Of a stretch of 18,344 nucleotides of DNA, positions 6,672-13,800 are shown piece by piece (within the stretch, counting starts at the first letter, position 1; each line of letters starts with the position of its first letter). Both the position numbers and the translations under genes were made by a program. Source of the stretch: Candidatus Sumerlaeota bacterium (GTDB lineage Bacteria; Sumerlaeota; Sumerlaeia; JAFGJS01); assembly GCA_016928995.1 (NCBI GenBank), contig JAFGJS010000115.1:1-18344 (forward strand), written 5' to 3'. The notes beneath the pieces are model-generated. The model made no database searches. It had not been told where the DNA came from and saw only the letters and a list, made by a program, of their open reading frames with translations.

Positions 6672-7676
6672 TCAAGTCTGAGATTGATCGTTGGCCTCCC
6701 AATTTCTCACGGCAGGATGCTTCTGCATTGCGCACAGCATGCTGTGCGCAATATCTTCTGCTTTTGCATCACTATTCATCGGAATCCAATGCGCCTCAGG
6801 CCGCGCCCGGAACCAGGTCAGCTGCCGTTTGGCGTAGCGCCGCGAATCGCGCTGGATCTGCGTGATCGCCTCATCCAACGACAATTCGCCATCCAGATGC
6901 CGCAGGAGCGTTGAATATCCCAGGGCCTTCGCGCCGGGGCAATCCTGGTTGAAGCCGCGCCCGCGCAGAACCTTGATTTCTTCCAGCCAACCGGCGTCCA
7001 GCATGCGCGTCACCCGGCGATCGATCCGCGAGTAAAGCTCCTCGCGCGGCCAATCGAGCACAAATAAATAAAACGGCCAGCGCGGCTCGGATGACCGGGA
7101 TTCGCGTTGCAATTCCGAGATCCTGCGGCCGGTCAAGCGGCATACTTCCAGCGCCCGCACGATGCGGGCTGGATCGTTGTGATGAATTTTGGCCGCCGCC
7201 TCCGGATCGAGTTCGTTCAATTCTCCATGCAGCGCAAACGCTCCCTCCGCTTGTACGCGGCGATTCAACTCGGAGCGCAGTTCGGGATCGGACGCCGGGC
7301 CTTCGAACAAGCCCTCCAGCAACGCCTTGATATAAAGCCCCGTGCCGCCAGCGATGATGCTGCGCAGCCCCGCCGCCGCATGGCGCTGGAGCTCGGCGTC
7401 GGCGAAGGTCATGAACCGGGCGGCGTCGAACTGCTCATCGAACGCAATGAGATCGATCCCGGTATATTCGATTTCGCCGCATTCCTCCAGCGTGGGCGTG
7501 GCCGTGCCGATGTCCAGCCCGCGAAAGACCTGCTGGGAGTCCGCCGAGATCACCGCGCCGCCGATCATCCGCGCCAGCGCCACGGCCGCGTCGGTCTTGC
7601 CGCTTGCGGTCGGACCGGCGATGATGATAAGCGGCTCGCACGGGCAATCCGTCATGAGCGCTGTTTTCCTTTCCAT
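6672..7676 (-). CDS. miaA: tRNA dimethylallyltransferase MiaA
   Basis: MiaA transfers a dimethylallyl group to N6 of A37 in tRNAs that read codons starting with U. The P-loop GPTASGKT is at residues 21-28. The substrate-pocket motif reads ISADSQQVFRGLDIGTATP (about 44-62), equivalent to the usual DSxxxYRGMDIGTAKP, with Gln-Val-Phe in place of the common hydrophobic-Tyr. GGTGLYIKALLEGL, NDPARIVRALEV and the C-terminal RRYAKRQLTWFR are all present. At 334 residues the length is normal. The ATG at 7676 is listed, but Met8 (ATG at 7655) is a real alternative. It has a GAAAGG ahead of it, and a TATAAA (complement of 7690-7685) would place the transcription start near 7678. The gene is divergent from the small membrane protein gene. 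Confidence 0.95.
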   Translation of the reverse strand: MERKTALMTDCPCEPLIIIAGPTASGKTDAAVALARMIGGAVISADSQQVFRGLDIGTATPTLEECGEIEYTGIDLIAFDEQFDAARFMTFADAELQRHAAAGLRSIIAGGTGLYIKALLEGLFEGPASDPELRSELNRRVQAEGAFALHGELNELDPEAAAKIHHNDPARIVRALEVCRLTGRRISELQRESRSSEPRWPFYLFVLDWPREELYSRIDRRVTRMLDAGWLEEIKVLRGRGFNQDCPGAKALGYSTLLRHLDGELSLDEAITQIQRDSRRYAKRQLTWFRARPEAHWIPMNSDAKAEDIAHSMLCAMQKHPAVRNWEANDQSQT

Positions 7677-7750
7677 GCCGTCACTTTATACCATTCCAAC
7701 CTTTCGCAGTCATAAATGCAACCGGCAAAACAGGCGCAATCGAATCGTCC

Positions 7751-7780
7751 TTGAAAAATGAAGCGAATTATGAATAAAAT
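7751..7780 (+). promoter_or_regulatory. Sigma-70-type promoter for the small membrane protein gene
   Basis: TTGAAA (7751-7756) and TAAAAT (7775-7780) each match the consensus at five of six positions and are 18 bases apart. Transcription would begin near 7787, just ahead of the AAGGAG ribosome binding site (7804-7809). This supports starting the downstream gene at 7818 and not at the earlier in-frame ATG at 7758. Confidence 0.55.
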
Positions 7781-7817
7781 TGGCCGACTAACAAATTTTG
7801 CGGAAGGAGAAAAGGCC

Positions 7818-8132
7818 ATGCATCCGGGAATCATCGGCGGCGTCATTGGAGGAATCGTTGGCGTTCTTGGAGGAATAATCGGAACTTATTTCGGCATTAA
7901 AAACACGAACGGCCCCAATGAACGACAATTCGCGATCAAGGCCGCCATCGTCAGCTGGATAATCCTGGTCATCTTCCTTGCCTTGCTTTTTGCGCTACCT
8001 AAACCCTATGGCTGGTTTATGTGGATACCGTATGGCGTCATCCTGCCATTCGGCATTATATATATGAATAAAACTCAACAGAGGATCCGAACGGAAGAAG
8101 CGAAAAAAAGCGATTCGGCCGACCAACTTTAG
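7818..8132 (+). CDS. Small three-helix membrane protein, function unknown
   Basis: A 104-residue hydrophobic protein without a function I can name. The first helix (about residues 4-27) is a glycine zipper with repeated GG-x-x-GG spacing and ends in GTYFGIKNTNGP, a string I associate with small uncharacterised proteins of Planctomycetes and relatives. Two further helices follow at about 41-60 and 65-83. The tail is charged (KTQQRIRTEEAKKS) and probably cytoplasmic. AAGGAG (7804-7809) is 8 bases before ATG 7818, and a good promoter lies just upstream. The frame is open from 7758, but that ATG sits inside the promoter. It is divergent from miaA and appears to be transcribed alone. Confidence 0.75.
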   Translation: MHPGIIGGVIGGIVGVLGGIIGTYFGIKNTNGPNERQFAIKAAIVSWIILVIFLALLFALPKPYGWFMWIPYGVILPFGIIYMNKTQQRIRTEEAKKSDSADQL

Positions 8133-8233
8133 CGGCGCCATGTAAATACGGCTTGTTTGGCTTGACTGCCTGACGTCAAACACACACGCTTCGGATTCAG
8201 TCTGATGGTTGAATCCTATTACGAGTGTGCCCC

Positions 8234-10195
8234 ATGTCTATTAATCCCATCAAACCTTTAATCACATGCACGACAGTTATCCTGTGCTCCTGTTCCGCGA
8301 GCGGAATCCTGAAGCAAAACGCAAGCGGCATCGCCAGCCCAGACGGCCGGTTGACGGTCGATTTCCTGCTCACCGCCGACGGCGCGCCGCGATACGCGGT
8401 CATGTTCGACGGCCGGCCCGTGCTGCAGGAATCGCGGCTTGGCTTGGTGCGCGACGACGCTGATTTTTCCAAAGGACTGCGGCTGGTCGCGCAGAGCGAG
8501 GCGCAGCTGGCGCAGGATCATTATGAAATTCTCACAGCCAAACGGCGCGTGAACGACTATCAGGCGAACCGGAAGGAATTCCACCTGGAGACCGCCGACG
8601 GGCAAAAGATGAATATCATCTTCCAGGTGGCCGATGACGGCGTGGCGTTCCGTTATTTCTTTCCTGAAACCGATGCGCAAACACGTCGCCTGACTAAGGA
8701 AGTCACTTCGTTCCATTTCCTGCCTGAAGCGAAGGCGTGGATGCAGCCGATGTCCGTAGCTAAGACTGGCTGGGCCGAGACGCATCCTTCATACGAAGAA
8801 TTCTACGAAAAGGAAATTCCCGCCGGAACCCCATCGCCCAGCCCCGCCGGGTGGGTTTATCCCGCGCTCTTTCGCTCCGGCGATGATTGGCTGCTGTTGA
8901 GCGAATGCGCGTTGGGGCGGAATTACTGCGCCACACGGCTGCGCGCCGAATCGCCGGACGGGGAATACAGCATCGGCTTTCCCGATCCGCGCGAGCATTT
9001 TCAGGATGGCCCGGTCAATCCCGAATCGCCACTGCCGTGGTTTTCGCCGTGGCGCATCATCGTCGCGGGCAACCTGAAGACCATCGCCGAATCCATGCTG
9101 GGCGTCGATCTGGCGGACAAGCCGGAGCATCCCGCGACCGATGCAATCGAACCGGGCAAGGCGTCGTGGAGTTGGCCGCTGCTGGGCGATGGCAGCGCTG
9201 TGTTTAATGTGCAGAAGGAATTCATCGATTACGCCGCGGAAATGAACTGGCGCCACTGCCTGATCGACGCCCAATGGGATCAGCAGATCGGCTATGATAA
9301 AATGAAGGAACTGGCCGATTACGGACGCACGAAGAATGTGAAAATTCATGTATGGTACAACTCGGCGGGCGATTGGAACAAGACCTACCAAACGCCGCGC
9401 GGCAAGCTCCTCACGCACGAGAGCCGCGTCAAGGAGTTCGACCGGCTTAAAGAGATCGGCATCGCCGGACTGAAGATCGACTTCTTCGGCGGCGACGGAC
9501 AATCCGTGATCAATTACTACCAGGACATCCTCGACGACGCCGAACCTTACGGCTTCCTGATCAACTTCCACGGCTCGACGCTCCCGCGCGGCTGGCAGCG
9601 CACGTATCCGCACCTGATGACGATGGAGGGGATCAAGGGGCTGGAGTTCATCACCTTCGACCAGGGGAACGCGGATCAGGAGCCGACGCACGCATGCATG
9701 CTCCCCTTCACGCGCAACGTTTTCGATCCGATGGATTTCACGCCGATGGTGCTCGATCATCTGCCCAACACCCAACGCCGCACCACCAGCGCGTTTGAAT
9801 TAGCGCTTTCCGTGCTGTTCACTTCGGGCATTCAGCACTACGCGGAAATCCCACGGGGCATGGCCAAGACGCCGGATTACGTGCGCGAGTTCCTCAAGGG
9901 CGTGCCCAGTGTATGGGACGACATCAAGTTCATCGACGGCTACCCCGGAAAGCACGTGGTCATCGCACGTCAAGGCGAAGACCGCTGGTATATCGCCGGA
10001 ATCAATGGCGAGTCAGCCGAGAAAAAATTAACGCTGGACTTGAGCGATATGCCCATCAGCGGGACTGGCAGCCTGATCACCGACGGCGATGGCGGCAACC
10101 TGTCATTCCGTCGAGAAGACGTCCAACTTGCAGCCGAGAAAAAAATCGAAGTTACGCTGAAACCTTGCGGCGGTTTCGTCATGGTCCTCGAATGA
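8234..10195 (+). CDS. Glycoside hydrolase family 97, probable retaining alpha-glycosidase, lipoprotein-like
   Basis: The 653-residue protein has the full GH97 layout: an N-terminal beta-sandwich (about residues 30-285), a TIM barrel (about 290-560) and a C-terminal beta domain. The barrel shows LKIDFFGGD (413-421), with Asp416 at the nucleophile position of the retaining branch. TMEGIKGLE follows (463-471), with Glu465 as candidate acid/base. FHGSTLPRGWQRTYPHLMT (445-463) is typical of the family. Inverting SusB-type members lack the Asp at this site, so alpha-galactosidase-like activity is more likely than SusB alpha-glucosidase. The N-terminus is hydrophobic and ends in LCSC, a plausible though imperfect lipobox with Cys20 as lipid anchor. 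ATG 8234 is preferred over GTG 8225; no strong ribosome binding site is seen for either. Confidence 0.88.
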   Translation: MSINPIKPLITCTTVILCSCSASGILKQNASGIASPDGRLTVDFLLTADGAPRYAVMFDGRPVLQESRLGLVRDDADFSKGLRLVAQSEAQLAQDHYEILTAKRRVNDYQANRKEFHLETADGQKMNIIFQVADDGVAFRYFFPETDAQTRRLTKEVTSFHFLPEAKAWMQPMSVAKTGWAETHPSYEEFYEKEIPAGTPSPSPAGWVYPALFRSGDDWLLLSECALGRNYCATRLRAESPDGEYSIGFPDPREHFQDGPVNPESPLPWFSPWRIIVAGNLKTIAESMLGVDLADKPEHPATDAIEPGKASWSWPLLGDGSAVFNVQKEFIDYAAEMNWRHCLIDAQWDQQIGYDKMKELADYGRTKNVKIHVWYNSAGDWNKTYQTPRGKLLTHESRVKEFDRLKEIGIAGLKIDFFGGDGQSVINYYQDILDDAEPYGFLINFHGSTLPRGWQRTYPHLMTMEGIKGLEFITFDQGNADQEPTHACMLPFTRNVFDPMDFTPMVLDHLPNTQRRTTSAFELALSVLFTSGIQHYAEIPRGMAKTPDYVREFLKGVPSVWDDIKFIDGYPGKHVVIARQGEDRWYIAGINGESAEKKLTLDLSDMPISGTGSLITDGDGGNLSFRREDVQLAAEKKIEVTLKPCGGFVMVLE

Positions 10196-10330
10196 ACGGA
10201 CCGGCGCGCTCCTGATTGACGCAATCCATTAAGCGAAGCCGCTATCGTTCCGATAAGCCCTTGGTAGATGGTTTGTTTTGCGCGGGATCAGCGCTGTTCC
10301 GCGCATCCATCCTGCTTGGGAGCAATGGTT

Positions 10331-13300
10331 ATGCTGATCTCCTCCGCGGCTATGTCAGGATGCCGGAGAGTCATCGTTTTTTTTATGGCGTTGCTGCTGC
10401 TGACGCCCGTGTTCTATGCCGGGGCGCAAGGCCTTGTGATTAATAAACTGATGGCCGCCAACGACAAAACGGCGTTCGATGATGACGGCGATTATTCCGA
10501 CTGGATCGAGTTGCGCAACACCGGCGCTGCGGCGATCAATCTATACAACTATGCGCTGACGGATTCGCCCGGCGAATCGAGTCCCTGGCGTTTTCCCGCC
10601 ATCACCCTTCAGCCTGATGAGTATCTGATCGTCTGGGCTTCGGACAAGAATCGAACGCAGACGCTGGGAGCCGAGGTGTTTGGCGGCGGCGCCGACATCT
10701 GGAGCGTGCAGGATAGTTTTCATTTCGAATATCAACAGGTGGACGGCGACTTCGACGTCAGCATGCGGCTGCACTCGCTGTCCGACACAGACCAGTGGGC
10801 CAAGGCGGGCCTGATGGCGCGCGACAGCCTGACTTCGGACAGCCGGAATGTCTTCGTTCGTGCGACCGCAGACCAGGGGCAAGGCGTGCAATGGCGGACG
10901 GATCACGGCGGCCTAACTCAAATCAGTTCGACGGAAATTCCTTATGTCTTTCCCTATGTCTGGCTGCGACTGGTTCGCTCCGGCGATCAAATCACGGCCT
11001 ATCATGGAACAGGCGCGGCGGACTGGACACAAATTCGTCAGATCACGTTGACTGGCTTGTCCCAACAAATTTATCTCGGCGTAGCGGTTTGCGGACATGA
11101 TGAAGGTACTATCGCCTATGCGTCATGCTCCAATTACCAGCTCAATTCCGGCAGCTTGGTTTCTCCAGGTTGGACTGGCGTTGATATTGGAACGACTGAC
11201 ATAGGGACCAGTCGAAGCGCTCAAGCCCTGCATGCGGATTTCAAATTGAAAAGCGGCGGCGAAACCGTCGCGCTTTACAACGCGACCGGAACGCTGTTGA
11301 ATCAAGTCACCTATCCCGCTTTGACGGATGACATTGCCTATGGCCGCATGCCGACAGATGGCTCATGGCGCTTCATGCAACAAGCCACGCCGGGCGAGGC
11401 AAACACAACCGCGACCGCCGCAGGCGTCACCGCTACGCCGCAATTTTCCCAGGGCGGCGGCATCTATACCTCGACAACCGTTAAGCTGCTGATGAACTGC
11501 GCCACGGCCGGATCGTCGATTTACTACACGCTCGATGGCTGCGAGCCGACCACGGCGGACACACTGTATGCCTCCGCTATTTCGATCACCACGCCGACGG
11601 TCGTCCGGGCCAGGGCTTTCGTGCCGGACTACCTGCCCAGCGCAGTGGCGACAGCATCCTACCTGATCGATCAACCCAAGGACTTGCCGTTGATTTCGAT
11701 TGTCACCGATCCGGACAATCTCTGGGGAACGACGGGCATTTACGACAACGCCGACATGCACGGCGAAGAATGGGAGCGCCCCTGCTCCGTGGAGTATTTC
11801 ACCACGGATGGACTGCGCACCTTCAGCGCCGATTGCGGTATCCGCATTCATGGCGGCATGTCGCGTTTCCTGTGCCCGAAGAAATCACTCCGGCTGTATT
11901 TCCGCTCGGATTACGGTCCGAAAAAACTAAACTACCCGCTGTTCGAGGATTCAAGCGCCACGAAGTACGACAAGATCATTCTGCGAGCCGGCTTCAACGA
12001 CTGCTGGGCTTATTTTCAGGAAGACCCCATTGACACGCAGCGCATCGACACGAACTACGTGCGGGACCAGGTCGTGCGCGACATCCACCTCGACATGGGC
12101 CGTCTGGCATCGCACGGCAATTTCGCCGAGATCTATCTGAACGGACAATACTGGGGCTTGTACAATCCTTCCGAGCGCATCGAGGCCAAGTTCGCCGGCT
12201 CATATTACGGCAATGACGATTGGGACATCATCAAACTGGAGGGCGAGGTGACGGACGGCGACAGCGGCGCGTGGATGGATTATCAGAATTACATTGATAC
12301 GACGGATTTTTCCGACACGACAAATTATAGCGCGCTGGCCAATCGCCTGGACCTTGCCAATTACACGGATTATATGATTCTGAACATCTGGGCGCAAAAC
12401 TACGACTGGCCGGAGCACAACGGGTATTGGGGCGCCGAACGCAACAAGCCTGCCAGCCAATGGATCAGCATCCTTTGGGATAGCGAGATTTCCTTCGGCA
12501 CGGGCCACGAATCCGGCGACCAGTTGTTTGATTATAACATGCTGTCCTTGATCGAAGGTTCCGGCAATCCGCTGGCCACGCTGTTCAACAAGCTCGCCCT
12601 GAACAGCGCCTACCGGCGCGAATTCATCCAGCGCTTCGACTATCTGGCTAACACCTATCTCTCCGAACAGAACATCCTGGCGCATCTGGAACAGCGCCTG
12701 AGCGAAGTGGCGCCGGCCATTCCGCGCGAAGCCGCGCGCTGGGGCTATGCCCGGGACGGCATGCCGGCGCGAGGCTACGCCGACTGGCTTATCGCGGCGC
12801 AAAAGTCGCGCGATTTTGTTTCCTCGCGCACGTTGTACGTCCGGCAGCATATGGTGGAGCAGTTCGAAGATCTCGACGGCTGGACGCAGGTCACAATCGG
12901 CGCGCCCATAGGCGCGGGCACGGTCAGCATCAATGGCATCACGCCAAGCGCCTATCCCTGGACCGGAACCTTCTTCACCGGTTCGCCCATCGCCTTGCAG
13001 GCCACACCCGCTTCAGGCTATCGTTTCTCTCACTGGAGTGACCCAAGCCTGCCGATGAATGCCAGTGTGCAATTGACTCTGAGCGGCGGCGGCGCCTCAA
13101 CGACACTCATCGACACCGGCTCGCAATGGCTCTATGACGACAGCGGAACCGATCTCGGCGAGGCATGGCGGGAATCGAGTTACGACGACTCGTCCTGGAG
13201 CAGCGGAACGGCGCAACTCGGTTATGGCGACGGCGACGAAAACACCACGCTGTCTTTCGGCTCAAATCCCGACGATAAGTATCCCTGCTATTATTTCCGC

Positions 13301-13696
13301 CGGCATTTCACTGTGGCTGATGCCTTGATTTATGCCGGACTGAAAGTGGAATTGCTGCGCGACGACGGCGCCGTGGTCTACCTCAACGGCAGCGAGCTGC
13401 TCCGCGACAACATGTCCACTACGGACACGATCATATATACCACGCTCGCCTCCGAAGGCGTCGGCGACGAGGCGGAAAACCAGTATCACACTTTTACTCT
13501 CGCGGCAGACGCCTTAACTACTGGCGAAAACGTCCTGGCAGTGGAAGTCCATCAGATCGCCCCCGAAAGCAGCGACATCAGCTTCGACCTGAAACTCTAC
13601 GGCGTCACGCAGGATTCCACAGGCTACAGCGTCTACGCCAACTTCATCAGCCTCTCCGATCTCACCGCACGGTCCGCTTATTGGCATTTGTATTAA
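10331..13696 (+). CDS. Secreted multidomain CotH kinase-like protein with lamin-tail domain and two nested beta-sandwich modules
   Basis: This 1121-residue protein is probably exported. A signal peptide (CRRVIVFFMALLLLTPVFYA, about residues 11-30) ends near AGAQ. A lamin-tail domain begins at LVINKLMAAN (35-44) and breaks off at about 109. It resumes at LHADFKL (300-306) and ends in YGRMPTDGSW and TPGEAN (337-358). Between lies a DUF1349-like concanavalin module (ADIWSVQDSFHF, WAKAGLMARDS). A chitobiase C-terminal-like domain (about 370-446) and a CotH kinase domain (about 450-840) follow, the latter with CPKKSLRLYF, YWGLYNPSERIE and ILWDSEISFG. An InlB-type repeat (about 855-918) is split by a galactose-binding-like module (about 921-1095) and ends in YSVYANF. 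ATG 10331 is chosen because GGGAG (10318-10322) is 8 bases away. CotH domains can phosphorylate secreted proteins; activity here is inferred. Confidence 0.85.
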   Translation: MLISSAAMSGCRRVIVFFMALLLLTPVFYAGAQGLVINKLMAANDKTAFDDDGDYSDWIELRNTGAAAINLYNYALTDSPGESSPWRFPAITLQPDEYLIVWASDKNRTQTLGAEVFGGGADIWSVQDSFHFEYQQVDGDFDVSMRLHSLSDTDQWAKAGLMARDSLTSDSRNVFVRATADQGQGVQWRTDHGGLTQISSTEIPYVFPYVWLRLVRSGDQITAYHGTGAADWTQIRQITLTGLSQQIYLGVAVCGHDEGTIAYASCSNYQLNSGSLVSPGWTGVDIGTTDIGTSRSAQALHADFKLKSGGETVALYNATGTLLNQVTYPALTDDIAYGRMPTDGSWRFMQQATPGEANTTATAAGVTATPQFSQGGGIYTSTTVKLLMNCATAGSSIYYTLDGCEPTTADTLYASAISITTPTVVRARAFVPDYLPSAVATASYLIDQPKDLPLISIVTDPDNLWGTTGIYDNADMHGEEWERPCSVEYFTTDGLRTFSADCGIRIHGGMSRFLCPKKSLRLYFRSDYGPKKLNYPLFEDSSATKYDKIILRAGFNDCWAYFQEDPIDTQRIDTNYVRDQVVRDIHLDMGRLASHGNFAEIYLNGQYWGLYNPSERIEAKFAGSYYGNDDWDIIKLEGEVTDGDSGAWMDYQNYIDTTDFSDTTNYSALANRLDLANYTDYMILNIWAQNYDWPEHNGYWGAERNKPASQWISILWDSEISFGTGHESGDQLFDYNMLSLIEGSGNPLATLFNKLALNSAYRREFIQRFDYLANTYLSEQNILAHLEQRLSEVAPAIPREAARWGYARDGMPARGYADWLIAAQKSRDFVSSRTLYVRQHMVEQFEDLDGWTQVTIGAPIGAGTVSINGITPSAYPWTGTFFTGSPIALQATPASGYRFSHWSDPSLPMNASVQLTLSGGGASTTLIDTGSQWLYDDSGTDLGEAWRESSYDDSSWSSGTAQLGYGDGDENTTLSFGSNPDDKYPCYYFRRHFTVADALIYAGLKVELLRDDGAVVYLNGSELLRDNMSTTDTIIYTTLASEGVGDEAENQYHTFTLAADALTTGENVLAVEVHQIAPESSDISFDLKLYGVTQDSTGYSVYANFISLSDLTARSAYWHLY

Positions 13697-13760
13697 AAGG
13701 ATGCCGGCAATTGATGAGGCTACATCCCCATTGCGGCCAGAATCAGTATTGATAGGGATA

Positions 13761-13794
13761 TCGCATGAGCGACGAGGATTCGCCGCTCATGCGA
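13761..13794. terminator. Long perfect hairpin between two convergent genes
   Basis: An 11-base inverted repeat, TCGCATGAGCG (13761-13771) and CGCTCATGCGA (13784-13794), is separated by 12 bases. It lies between the stop codons of the CotH gene (+) and the protease gene (-), which are 104 bases apart. Neither strand has a T run after the stem, so it is not a classical intrinsic terminator. A role in ending converging transcription or protecting 3' ends is inferred from position. Confidence 0.45.
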
Positions 13795-13800
13795 AAACGG

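Noticed and set aside
8162-8179. TTGAC...GTCAA inverted repeat with TGACGTCA palindrome upstream of the GH97 gene
   Set aside because: It is short, TTGACT has no matching -10 box at the right distance, and one 8-base palindrome is expected by chance in a window this size.
8789-9775. A 328-codon open frame on the - strand opposite the GH97 gene
   Set aside because: Shadow frame with no motif; the + strand encodes catalytic GH97 motifs over the same bases.
10216-10244. TTGACG as a -35 box upstream of the CotH gene
   Set aside because: No acceptable -10 sequence lies 15-19 bases downstream, so it is not listed as a promoter.
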